Shown here in pieces: positions 1 to 7,496 of a stretch of DNA of 13,363 nt. Location: contig CAZZWS010000111.1 of assembly GCA_964657795.1 (NCBI GenBank), positions 1-13,363 of the forward strand. The letters are read 5' to 3'. Every line of letters starts with the position of its first letter. Positions within the stretch are counted from its first letter, which is position 1. Below the pieces are notes generated by a model, which saw only the letters and a list, made by a program, of their open reading frames with translations, did not search any database and had not been told where the DNA came from. Position numbers and translations under genes: made by a program. Source of the DNA: CAHJXF01 sp964657795 (GTDB lineage: Bacteria > Pseudomonadota > Gammaproteobacteria > Burkholderiales > Burkholderiaceae_D).

Positions 1-1
1 C

Positions 2-652
2 GACGAGGTCTACCGTCGCTTGTTCGACGCGATCAGCGACGGGTCGCTCGCGCCCGGCGCGCGGCTGACGCAGGAGCAGATCGCCGAACAGATGTCGGTC
101 TCGCGGTCGCCCGTCCTGCAGGCGTTGCGGCTGCTGAAGAAGGACGGTCTGGTGCAGGACGCGCCCGGCCGCGGCGTGCAGGTCACGCCGCTGTCGGTCG
201 AGTGGATCGCCAACGTCTACCAGGTGCGTGGCGTGCTCGACGGCCTCGCGGCGCGGCTCGCGGCCGAACGGGGTCGCGTCATCGACAAGCGGCTGATCGT
301 CGAGGGCCGTCGCGTCTCGCGCGGCCACGACGTCAAGGCGATGATCGACGCGGATCTCGCCTTCCACGCGGCCATCTACCAGGCGTCGGGCAACGACCTG
401 ATCCAGGAGAGCGCGCATCTGCACTGGGTGCATCTGCGGCGCGTGATGGGCACGGTGCTGCAGATGTCGGCGCAGCGTCGCCACATCTGGGACGAGCACG
501 AAGGCATCGCCGATGCCATCGCGGCACGCGACGCCAGGCTCGCGGCGAAGCTCGCCGAGCAGCATGCCGGCAACGCGCGGGCCAACACGCTCGAACGCCT
601 CGGCCGTGCCCTCGAAGCGGCGTCGGATGTGCGGGTGGACATCGCAGCGTAG
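2..652 (+). CDS. GntR-family transcriptional regulator, FCD (FadR C-terminal) subfamily, 5' end cut by window
   Basis: Cytoplasmic DNA-binding regulator, partial. The frame is open from base 2 with no stop before it; the first ATG/GTG/TTG (TTG at 20) falls inside the helix-turn-helix domain, so the true start lies upstream of the window. The 216 visible residues begin DEVYRRLFDAISDG, the usual start of a GntR winged helix, and contain LTQEQIAEQMSVSRSPVLQA as the recognition helices (about residues 22-42). The C-terminal FCD domain (about 70-205) keeps the metal/ligand set Asp118, His122, His166 and His188. FCD regulators are ~220-240 residues, so only about 10-20 residues are missing. In known members the FCD pocket binds carboxylic acids such as sugar acids, lactate or aromatic acids. 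It lies 20 bp before a LysR gene on the same strand and probably controls this catabolic region; the ligand is unknown. Family call firm, target inferred. Confidence 0.93.
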   Translation, partial: DEVYRRLFDAISDGSLAPGARLTQEQIAEQMSVSRSPVLQALRLLKKDGLVQDAPGRGVQVTPLSVEWIANVYQVRGVLDGLAARLAAERGRVIDKRLIVEGRRVSRGHDVKAMIDADLAFHAAIYQASGNDLIQESAHLHWVHLRRVMGTVLQMSAQRRHIWDEHEGIADAIAARDARLAAKLAEQHAGNARANTLERLGRALEAASDVRVDIAA

Positions 653-660
653 CCCGCGAC

Positions 661-668
661 CGTATACG
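661..668. promoter_or_regulatory. GTATAC palindrome, possible GntR/FCD operator
   Basis: CGTATACG is a perfect 8-bp palindrome in the 20-bp gap between the gntR-type stop codon and the GTG of the LysR gene. Several FCD-type GntR regulators bind short palindromes centred on GTATAC, so this could be an autoregulatory or cross-regulatory operator. It sits where a Shine-Dalgarno sequence would normally be. A single short palindrome can arise by chance. Confidence 0.3.
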
Positions 669-672
669 ACCC

Positions 673-1578
673 GTGCGGAAGATCCCCAACTTCTTCGGCC
701 TGCGGGCGTTCGAGGCCGCCGCACGGCACGAGAGCTTCACGCTCGGCGCGCAGGAGCTCAACCTCACGCCGTCGGCCATCAGCCATCAGGTCCGCGAGCT
801 CGAGGAGACCTTCGGCATTCCGCTGTTCGTGCGTGGCAACCGGCATGTCGAAACCACCTCCGAAGGCAAGCGGCTGCTCGAGAGCCTGACGCGGATCTTC
901 GACGCGCTGGAGGACTCGTGCAACGACGTCGGCCTCGCGCCGCGCGAACAGGTGCTGACGGTCCATTGCGCGCCGAGCCTCGCCGTCAAATGGCTCGGCC
1001 CGCGGCTGCCGCTCTTCATGCAGGCGCATCCCGACGTCGTCATCCGGCTGTCGTCGAGCCCCGAACCGATCGACCTGACCCGCGTCCGCGAGGTCGACGT
1101 CGCGATCTCGTACGGCAGCGCGCGCGACGGCGAGGGCATCGTCGTCGTGTCGCTGGGGCCCGAACGCATCGTCCCGCTGTGCTCGCCCGCGTTGCTCGAT
1201 CCCGCGCTCGCGCCGGCGCTGCAGATCGCGTCGCTGCCGCTGATCGATTCGCAACTGAGCCGCGTGTCGTGGCCCGACTGGTTCGTGCAGAACGGCCTGC
1301 GGTTGCCGACTACAGCGCGCACGTCGTTCGATCGGGCCGCGCTGGCGATCTCGGCGGCCGCCGACGGCATGGGCGTAACGCTCGAAAGCGTGCGGCTCGC
1401 CGAGCGCGAGATCACGCGGGGCGAGCTCGTCGAGGTGGGGGCGGAGGTGTTCGCCCCGCTGGCCCGCGACACGCACTTCCTTTCGTATCGCGCGAAGCAG
1501 GCCGGCACGGAGAAGGTCCTGCTGTTCCGACGCTGGCTGCTGCACGAGGCGGGCTTGTCCGAACAGAAGTCCGCATGA
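673..1578 (+). CDS. LysR-family transcriptional regulator (GcvA-like)
   Basis: A 301-residue LysR-type regulator, the normal family length. The GTG at 673 was chosen because the protein then begins MRKIPNFFGLRAFEAAARHE, matching the GcvA/AmpR-type start; the frame stays open further upstream but there it runs through the GntR gene. The winged helix-turn-helix covers about residues 5-65, with SFTLGAQELNLTPSAISHQV as the helix-turn-helix. The effector-binding domain (about 90-295) shows GcvA-like stretches such as SLAVKWLGPRLPLF and VDVAISYG. No good ribosome-binding site precedes the GTG, so translation may depend on the upstream GntR gene or be weak. LysR proteins usually activate a neighbouring operon in response to a small metabolite; the obvious candidate is the aldolase/TRAP block starting 135 bp downstream. 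The effector is unknown. Not necessarily a glycine-cleavage regulator, because no gcv genes are nearby. Confidence 0.93.
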   Translation: MRKIPNFFGLRAFEAAARHESFTLGAQELNLTPSAISHQVRELEETFGIPLFVRGNRHVETTSEGKRLLESLTRIFDALEDSCNDVGLAPREQVLTVHCAPSLAVKWLGPRLPLFMQAHPDVVIRLSSSPEPIDLTRVREVDVAISYGSARDGEGIVVVSLGPERIVPLCSPALLDPALAPALQIASLPLIDSQLSRVSWPDWFVQNGLRLPTTARTSFDRAALAISAAADGMGVTLESVRLAEREITRGELVEVGAEVFAPLARDTHFLSYRAKQAGTEKVLLFRRWLLHEAGLSEQKSA

Positions 1579-1590
1579 ATCTGATTCGCG

Positions 1591-1640
1591 CGATGATGAG
1601 CAATCGTCGTTTGTCAGGGAATCCACCGCTGTTCGAAGAT
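1591..1640 (+). promoter_or_regulatory. Possible regulator site and promoter before the aldolase/TRAP block
   Basis: The 135-bp gap between the LysR gene and the aldolase-fold gene holds an inverted repeat CGAT-N8-ATCG (1591-1606), followed at 1611 by TTGTCA, one base from a consensus -35 box. The matching -10 region (about 1634-1640, GAAGAT-like) is poor. A weak -10 behind an operator would fit an activator-dependent promoter, but the assignment is speculative. Nothing else distinctive is visible in the gap. Confidence 0.2.
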
Positions 1641-1713
1641 CGCTGCCGCCCCTACCGTTGCGCTCCTCGGTAACCCGTCGTCGCGCGCGGTCTTCATTCA
1701 ATCAGGAGTCACC

Positions 1714-2544
1714 ATGTCCGAAGAAGTCCTCGACCACGAAGTCGCCGAACGCGTCTCGATCTATCAGCCCGAGCAGCAGGGCCTGAAGTTTCCCGAGACG
1801 CCCAAGTTCCGCAACCATGCCGAGCATCGTCAGCATCTGAAGGAACGCCTCGTCGCCGCCTGTCGCGCGTTCGCGGTCCACGGCCTCGACTACGGCTTCG
1901 CGGGTCACCTGACCGTCCGCGATCCGGAGTTTCCGCATCTGTACTGGACCAACCCGATGGCGGTCCATTTCTCGCAGGTCAGGATCTCCAACCTGATCCT
2001 CGTCGACCATACGGGCACCGTCATCCAGGGTTCCTACGCGGTCAACCGCGCCGGCTACGTGCTGCACGCCGCGGTCCACGAAGCGCATCCGGACATCGTC
2101 GCGATGTGCCACGCGCACAGCGAGTACGGCACGGCGTGGGCCGCGACCGGCCGTCCGCTCGACCCGATCACCCAGGACGCCTGCGCGTTCTTCGAGGACC
2201 ACGTCGTCATCCAGGACGAGGCCGGCCAGGTGGCGGTCGAGGAAGGCGCCGGCAAGTCGATCTGCGACTGGTTCCAGGGCGTCAAGGCCGCGATCCATCA
2301 GAACCACGGCCTGCTGACCGTGAGCCGCCACAGCATCGACGCGGCCGCGTTCTGGTTCATCGCGCTCGAGCGTTGCTGCAAGCAGCAGATGCTCGTCGAA
2401 GCGACCGGCATCAAGCCGATCATGGTCCCGCCGGATCGCGCGCGCTACAGCCGCGAACACGTCGGCAGCGAGTACATCGGCTGGCTGCACTTCCAGCCGA
2501 TCTACGAAGAGCTGCTGGTCAAGCAACCCGACATGTTCAACTGA
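1714..2544 (+). CDS. Class II aldolase/adducin-fold protein with changed active site
   Basis: A 276-residue cytoplasmic protein of the class II aldolase/adducin superfamily. The start is supported by AGGAG at 1704-1708, 5 bp before the ATG. The metal-binding histidines are in place: the HAH pair His133/His135 (in MCHAHSEYG) and a third in HQNHGL (His198), equivalent to His92, His94 and His155 of L-fuculose-1-phosphate aldolase. The position matching its catalytic Glu73, 19 residues before the first His, is Gly114 (NRAGYVLH). A metal site is therefore likely but ordinary retro-aldol chemistry on a phosphorylated sugar is doubtful. Non-aldolase members of the fold include decarboxylases, oxygenases and the structural adducins. 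The C-terminal part (about 205-276) has an aromatic-rich segment ending KQPDMFN. The gene lies just before a TRAP transporter, so it may process the imported acid, although a terminator separates them. Family firm, reaction unknown. Confidence 0.88.
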   Translation: MSEEVLDHEVAERVSIYQPEQQGLKFPETPKFRNHAEHRQHLKERLVAACRAFAVHGLDYGFAGHLTVRDPEFPHLYWTNPMAVHFSQVRISNLILVDHTGTVIQGSYAVNRAGYVLHAAVHEAHPDIVAMCHAHSEYGTAWAATGRPLDPITQDACAFFEDHVVIQDEAGQVAVEEGAGKSICDWFQGVKAAIHQNHGLLTVSRHSIDAAAFWFIALERCCKQQMLVEATGIKPIMVPPDRARYSREHVGSEYIGWLHFQPIYEELLVKQPDMFN

Positions 2545-2552
2545 TTCGATTC

Positions 2553-2587
2553 CGGCGGTCGCTCCATGCGATCGCCGATTTTCATTT
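2553..2587 (+). terminator. Intrinsic terminator after the aldolase-fold gene
   Basis: CGGCGGTCGC (2553-2562) pairs with GCGATCGCCG (2568-2577) in a 10-bp stem with one G-T wobble and a 5-base TCCAT loop. It is followed by ATTTTCATTT (2578-2587). It begins 8 bases after the stop codon at 2544 and lies 67 bp before the TRAP solute-binding gene. This is the clearest terminator in the window. It suggests that the TRAP genes have their own promoter or are expressed by read-through. Confidence 0.7.
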
Positions 2588-2654
2588 CGGGAGGCCCGCG
2601 ATACACGAAGTTCGCAACACCGTTTTCATTCCAATAAGAAATCAGGAGACAGAT

Positions 2655-3680
2655 ATGCAGGAAAGAGGCGCGCAGTCATCGCGGAGAACGCTGCTCAAGG
2701 CAGCGGCATCGATCACGCTCGTCGGGCTCGGCAGCAAGACGGCCACGGCGCAGAGCGGCACGTACAACCAGAAGGTCGCGACCAACGTCGCCAACACGCA
2801 TCCGATCTACGCGCGGTTGAAGGAAGCCAGCGAGAAGATCAAGGCCGAGACCGACGGCAAGGTGAACATCGGCGTCTTCCCGAACGGCCAGCTCGGCTCC
2901 GACACCGACATGCTGAGCCAGGTGCGCTCCGGCGGCATCGACTATCTGACCGTGCCGGGCGTGGTCCTCGCCAACCTCGTGCCGCTCGCGTCGCTCAACA
3001 GCGTGGGCTTCGCGTTCACCGACTATCCGCAGGTGTGGAAGGCGATGGACGGCGGTGTCGGTCAGGTGATCCGCGCGGCCATCGTCAAGGCCAACCTCAA
3101 CGTCTACGACAAGGTCTGGGACAACGGCTTTCGCGAGATCACGTCGTACAAGCCGATCACGCAGGCGAGCGACCTGCAGGGCATGAAGATCCGCGTGCCG
3201 GTCAGTCCCATGCTGCTGTCGATCTTCAAGGGACTGGGCTCGTCGCCGACGCCGATCAACTTCAACGAGCTGTACAGCGCGTTGCAGACGCACGTCGTCG
3301 AGGGTCAGGAGAATCCGCTGACGCTGATCAACAACTCCAAGCTCTACGAAGTGCAGAAGAACTGCGCGCTGACCGGGCACGTGTGGGACGGCTACTGGAT
3401 GGTGTCCAACAAGCGCGGCACCGACGCCATGCCGACCAACCTGCAGGAGATCGTCGCGCGCAACTTCAACGCGGCCGCGGTGCTTCAGCGCGCCGACAGC
3501 GAGAAGCTCGCGGTGCAGCTGCAACAGGACCTCGCGACGAAAGGACTGACGTTCAACAAGCCGTCGACCGACACGTTCCGCAAGGCCCTGCAGGGCGCCA
3601 ACTTCTACACCGAGTGGAAGGGCAAGTTCGGTGACGAAGCCTGGGCGGCGCTCGAAGCGTCGGTCGGCAAGCTGGCCTGA
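2655..3680 (+). CDS. TRAP transporter solute-binding protein, DctP family, with Tat signal
   Basis: Periplasmic binding subunit of a tripartite ATP-independent periplasmic transporter (341 residues). It captures an organic acid and delivers it to the membrane subunits encoded directly downstream. The ATG at 2655 has AGGAG (2644-2648) 6 bases upstream. The N-terminus contains SRRTLLK (residues 9-15), a twin-arginine motif, then a hydrophobic stretch and a likely cleavage site near TATAQS (29-34), so export is probably by Tat, in folded form. Family hallmarks follow: FPNGQLGSDTDM (about 75-86), the DLQGMKIRV segment with Arg180, which clamps the substrate carboxylate in this family, and VVEGQENPL (214-222). 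The ligand is almost certainly a carboxylate, but its identity cannot be read from the sequence. It ends 11 bp before the permease gene and is surely co-transcribed with it. Confidence 0.95.
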   Translation: MQERGAQSSRRTLLKAAASITLVGLGSKTATAQSGTYNQKVATNVANTHPIYARLKEASEKIKAETDGKVNIGVFPNGQLGSDTDMLSQVRSGGIDYLTVPGVVLANLVPLASLNSVGFAFTDYPQVWKAMDGGVGQVIRAAIVKANLNVYDKVWDNGFREITSYKPITQASDLQGMKIRVPVSPMLLSIFKGLGSSPTPINFNELYSALQTHVVEGQENPLTLINNSKLYEVQKNCALTGHVWDGYWMVSNKRGTDAMPTNLQEIVARNFNAAAVLQRADSEKLAVQLQQDLATKGLTFNKPSTDTFRKALQGANFYTEWKGKFGDEAWAALEASVGKLA

Positions 3681-3691
3681 AGGAGGCCAGC

Positions 3692-5578
3692 GTGGCCGCG
3701 ATCGGCATCCCACCGCCGCTTTCATCGTCCGTTCCGGTTCCGCGTTCGCCGGCGCGCGACGTGCTCGCGTCCGTCGACCGTGCGTTCGCGCGCACGATCG
3801 AATGGATCGCGGCCATCCTCGTCGTGGCCGACACGCTGGTGCTGCTGGCCGGCATCGTGTCGCGCTATGTGCTGCGCAACCCGCTGATCTGGTCCGACGA
3901 ACTCGCGGGCATCCTGTTCATCTGGCTCGCGATGCTGGGCGCCGTGATCGCGCTGCGACGTGGCGAGCACATGCGGATGACGACGCTGGTCAAGATGGCG
4001 CCGCCGCAGGTCAGGGCCGTGCTCGAAGCGACGGCGATGATCGCGGCCATCCTGTTCCTCGGCCTGATCCTCGCGCCGGCGTACGACTACGCGTCGGACG
4101 AGCGCTTCATGTCGATGCCGGGACTCGACATCTCCAACGCGTGGCGCGCGGCCGCGTTGCCGGCCGGCATGCTGCTGATGCTGGTCGCCGGACTGCTACG
4201 CCTGTCGGTCGTGGCGCGCTGGCGGGCGATCGTGGCGGCCGTCGTGATCGTCGGCGTCGTCGCCGGCGCGCTGATCGCGTTGCAGCCGCGGTTCGCCGAC
4301 CTCGGCAACGTCAACCTCGTCGTCTTCTTCGTCGGCGTCATCGCGCTGTGCGTGTTCACCGGCGTGCCGATCGCCTTCGCCTTCGGCCTCGCGACGTTCG
4401 GCTATCTGTCGCTGACGACCACGACGCCGATGGTCGTGATGGTCGGCCGGATGGGCGAAGGGCTGTCGCACATGATCCTGCTGGCCGTGCCGATGTTCGT
4501 GTTCCTCGGGCTGCTGCTCGAAGTCACCGGCATGGCGCGCCGGCTGATCGCGTTCCTCGCGTCGCTGCTCGGTCACGTGCGCGGCGGCCTGTCGTACGTG
4601 CTGATCGGCGCGATGTATCTCGTATCCGGCATCTCGGGTTCCAAGGTCGCCGACATGGCGGCCATCGCGCCCGCGCTGTTCCCGGAGATGCGCAAGCGCG
4701 GCGCGAAGCCGGGCGAGCTCGCGGCGCTGCTGTCCGCCACCGGCGCGCAGACCGAGACCATCCCGCCGAGCCTCGTGTTGATCACGGTCGGCTCGGTGAC
4801 CGGCGTGTCGATCACCGCGCTCTTCACCGGCGGACTGATGCCCGCGGTCGTCGTCGGCGCGCTGGTCTGCATCGTGGTCTGGTCGCGCTACCGCAACGAA
4901 GACCTGTCGCACGTCGAGAAGACGCCGAAGAAACAGATGGCGCTGGCCGGCCTCGCCGCACTACCCGCGCTCGCGTTGCCGTTCGTGATCCGCTTGGCCG
5001 TCGTCGAAGGCATCGCGACCGCGACCGAGGTGTCGACCATCGGCATCGCCTACGCGATGATCGTCGGGCTGCTGGTCTATCGCGAGTTCGACTGGAGCCG
5101 CATGAAGCCGATGCTGATCGAGACCGCGACCTTGTCGGGGGCCATCCTGCTGATCATCGGCGCGGCCACCGGCATGGCGTGGGCGCTGACCCAGTCGGGC
5201 TTCTCGAACGCACTGGCCGACGCGGCCGCCACGTTGCCGGGTGGGCGCTACGCATTCCTCGCCGCGTCGATCGTGGGCTTCGTGATCCTCGGCAGCGTGC
5301 TCGAAGGCATCCCCGCGGTCGTGCTGTTCGGTCCGCTGCTGTTCCCGGTGGCCGACCAGGTCGGCGTGCACGAGGTGCAGTACGCGATGGTCATCATCCT
5401 CTCGATGGGCATCGGCCTGTTCGCGCCACCGTTCGGCGTGGGCTACTACTCCGCGTGCGCGGTGGGCCGCATCGATCCGTCCGAAGGCATCAAGCCGTTG
5501 ATGGGCTACCTCGTGGCGCTGGTGCTCGGCGTGGCGCTGATCGCGCTGGTGCCGTGGTTCTCGATCGGGTTTCTCTGA
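3692..5578 (+). CDS. TRAP transporter permease, fused small and large membrane subunits (DctQM)
   Basis: A 628-residue inner-membrane protein joining the DctQ and DctM subunits, which import the substrate with Na+ (or H+) using the binding protein encoded upstream. The GTG start at 3692 is supported by AGGAGG at 3681-3686, 5 bases before it and directly after the upstream stop codon. The DctQ part (about 25-190) has four membrane segments and the typical VSRYVLRNPLIWSDELAGIL and RRGEHMRM stretches. The DctM part (about 205-628) has many membrane segments with signatures GVPIAFAFGL, LAVPMFVFLG, VSGISGSKVADM, TETIPPSL and GLFAPPFGVGYY. Fused QM proteins are a recognised TRAP variant and 600-650 residues is normal, so this is not a frameshift artefact. 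It ends 34 bp before the convergent DUF885 gene. Confidence 0.95.
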   Translation: MAAIGIPPPLSSSVPVPRSPARDVLASVDRAFARTIEWIAAILVVADTLVLLAGIVSRYVLRNPLIWSDELAGILFIWLAMLGAVIALRRGEHMRMTTLVKMAPPQVRAVLEATAMIAAILFLGLILAPAYDYASDERFMSMPGLDISNAWRAAALPAGMLLMLVAGLLRLSVVARWRAIVAAVVIVGVVAGALIALQPRFADLGNVNLVVFFVGVIALCVFTGVPIAFAFGLATFGYLSLTTTTPMVVMVGRMGEGLSHMILLAVPMFVFLGLLLEVTGMARRLIAFLASLLGHVRGGLSYVLIGAMYLVSGISGSKVADMAAIAPALFPEMRKRGAKPGELAALLSATGAQTETIPPSLVLITVGSVTGVSITALFTGGLMPAVVVGALVCIVVWSRYRNEDLSHVEKTPKKQMALAGLAALPALALPFVIRLAVVEGIATATEVSTIGIAYAMIVGLLVYREFDWSRMKPMLIETATLSGAILLIIGAATGMAWALTQSGFSNALADAAATLPGGRYAFLAASIVGFVILGSVLEGIPAVVLFGPLLFPVADQVGVHEVQYAMVIILSMGIGLFAPPFGVGYYSACAVGRIDPSEGIKPLMGYLVALVLGVALIALVPWFSIGFL

Positions 5579-5612
5579 GCCATCGTGGGACGACTGATCA
5601 CAAAAATCGTCG

Positions 5613-7400
5613 TCAATAACGCGCCGCCGCGCGCACCGCGCTCGCGGGTTTGTCGAGGTCGTTCAGCAGTTCGGGCGCGACGATCGCGAACGGCGTCGTG
5701 CCGTACGAGAGCAGGCGATCGTGGAAGTCGCGCAGTGACGCCTGGTCTCCCGCCTGCTTCGAGTAGGCGGCCAACAGCGTCTCGAGCTGCAGCCTGCCCA
5801 CCGTGTATGCGATCACGTACCCAGGCTGCAGGGCGATGCCTGCGACCGCGGCCTCCGATGCTTCCTTCGTGAAGCCGGACTGCGCCTCGAAGAAGGTCGC
5901 CGCCTGCGCGACGTTCCATTCGCCGCTGGCGATCTTGCCGTCGACGATGGCCCGGGCGCCGCGCACGCGCTCCCAGCGTGCCGTGAAGAGTCGTGCGTCG
6001 AGGTCGTCGCCGTACAGCCCGAGCCGCACGAACATCTCCTCGCCGTAGTACGCCCAGCCTTCCGCGAAGGCCGACGAATGCGTGATGCGACGGATGAAGT
6101 CCGGATGACGTCGCGCGATCGACAGCTGGAAGAAGTGACCCGGCATGGCCTCGTGCAGGGCCGTCGACCAGATGCGGTCGCGATCGAAGTCCTCGTTCAT
6201 GTCGAGCCGCGCCGCGGCTTCGGCGAGCGACTTCGGTGGCGTGATGAAGTAGTAGCCGGTCGACGAGTTCTCGAAGAGCCGCGGCGGATTCATCGACGCG
6301 CCCGGCGACACCGGCTGCAGGAAGGCCGGCGTCTCGACGATGGCCATCGTGCCGAGCCAGTCGGGCACGGTCACGACGTCGTGCGCCACCACGAACTGCT
6401 TCAGCTCCGCGATGCGGTCGCGGTAGTAGTCCACCAGGGCGGGCCCGTCGGGCGCCATGCCGCCGCCGCTCTCGGAACCGAAGGCGACCCGACGTTCCTT
6501 CGCGAGCGCCGTCAGCCACGCTTCCTCGGCCCAGCCGTGCGCGAGTTCGTCGCGACCCATCTGCTCGATGTCGGCGGCGCCGAACGGCAGCAGGTCCTCG
6601 TCGCGCAGCATCTTCTCGTAGGCGGCCTTGCCGATGACGTGGTTGTCGGGCCAGCTCGCGGCCTTCGCATCGATCGTCGCGCGCGACTGCGCGACGGCCG
6701 CCAGAACGGCGTCGCGTGCCGCCGTGAAGCGCTGCAACGCCGCGGGGTCGTGCGCGAGCTGTTCCTTCGCGGCGTCGCTCAACGCGCCGCCGAGGAACGA
6801 CGCGGTGCCGCCGAGCTGACGGGCACCGACGGTGCCGGCGAGCTTCCCCGGTTTGGTGACGAGACGCTGGCCGGCCGCGATGTAGGCCGGGCCGAGCGCG
6901 AGTCGCGACGTGATGTCGGCCCATGCCTGGTCGACATCGGCCGACGTCGCGCCATCACGACCCGCCACCGGCAGATGCAGGAACTGCGTGAAGATCGCGC
7001 CCGTCAGGCGCAGCGCCGGCCGCGCGTAGCTCTTGCGATCGGCCTGTCGATCTACGAGCGCGCCGAGCACGCTATCGGCCTCGGCGATCAACAGCCTCGC
7101 GTCGTCGAGATCGACCAGCGAGGCGCGCACCTCGGGTCGTGCCGCGATCGCGACGACGCGACGCCTCAACGTGCGGGCCCGTTCGATGGTCGCCTGCCGC
7201 GCGGCCTCGCTGGGTACGACGAGGTTCGCGTCCTGGCCCGGCAGCCCGAGCTCGGTCGCGACGATCGGATCGAGCCGGGCGGTGGTCGCGAGCGACTCCT
7301 GCGCGAGAGCGACGAGCTCGTCGTGAGCCGATGGTGCAGGCATCGCGGCAGCGGCGACGGTCGAGACGATCAAGCAGAGCAGGGCGGCGAGGAAGCGCAT
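5613..7400 (-). CDS. Secreted DUF885 family protein, putative metallopeptidase
   Basis: A 595-residue protein, full length for the DUF885 family. The N-terminus MRFLAALLCLIVSTVAAAAM is a Sec-type signal peptide, so it acts in the periplasm or outside the cell. The family hallmark is HEAMPGH at residues 416-422 (histidines 416 and 422, glutamate 417), followed about 25 residues later by EGWAYYGEEM (447-456), consistent with a zinc site and a catalytic glutamate. TGYYFITPPKSL (381-392) is also typical. Biochemistry is sparse for this family; a hydrolase or peptidase role is inferred from the motif. No strong ribosome-binding site precedes the ATG at 7400. It runs against both flanking operons, convergent with dctQM and divergent from the dioxygenase gene 96 bp away, so it is likely transcribed alone and may be unrelated to catabolism. 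Confidence 0.9.
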   Translation of the reverse strand: MRFLAALLCLIVSTVAAAAMPAPSAHDELVALAQESLATTARLDPIVATELGLPGQDANLVVPSEAARQATIERARTLRRRVVAIAARPEVRASLVDLDDARLLIAEADSVLGALVDRQADRKSYARPALRLTGAIFTQFLHLPVAGRDGATSADVDQAWADITSRLALGPAYIAAGQRLVTKPGKLAGTVGARQLGGTASFLGGALSDAAKEQLAHDPAALQRFTAARDAVLAAVAQSRATIDAKAASWPDNHVIGKAAYEKMLRDEDLLPFGAADIEQMGRDELAHGWAEEAWLTALAKERRVAFGSESGGGMAPDGPALVDYYRDRIAELKQFVVAHDVVTVPDWLGTMAIVETPAFLQPVSPGASMNPPRLFENSSTGYYFITPPKSLAEAAARLDMNEDFDRDRIWSTALHEAMPGHFFQLSIARRHPDFIRRITHSSAFAEGWAYYGEEMFVRLGLYGDDLDARLFTARWERVRGARAIVDGKIASGEWNVAQAATFFEAQSGFTKEASEAAVAGIALQPGYVIAYTVGRLQLETLLAAYSKQAGDQASLRDFHDRLLSYGTTPFAIVAPELLNDLDKPASAVRAAARY

Positions 7401-7496
7401 GGTGGCTGAGCGGAAGTGACGGACTGGTGTCGATTATCCTTCGGGTCGCGTCGAGACCGCGTGGATGAACATCAGTGGCACGTCGAGGACTTCAAC

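Noticed and set aside
202..672. N-terminal extension of the LysR frame
   Set aside because: The extra residues are Arg-rich shadow sequence over the GntR gene; the family start matches GTG at 673.
376..1701. Long antisense open frame across both regulator genes
   Set aside because: It is a by-product of high GC codon bias opposite real genes; the translation is Arg-rich and matches no family, while the + strand encodes clear GntR and LysR proteins.
2106..2654. Upstream extension of the TRAP binding protein frame
   Set aside because: It overlaps the aldolase-fold gene in another frame; the ribosome-binding site and Tat signal peptide fix the start at 2655.
3692..5578. Fused DctQM as a frameshift or assembly error
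   Set aside because: Fused QM permeases are a known TRAP variant, and the linker between the two parts reads as normal coding sequence in one frame.
5589..5614. GACGAC...GTCGTC inverted repeat between convergent dctQM and DUF885 genes as a bidirectional terminator
   Set aside because: The stem is 6 bp with a 14-base loop, overlaps the DUF885 stop codon and has no T run after it on either strand; too weak to annotate.
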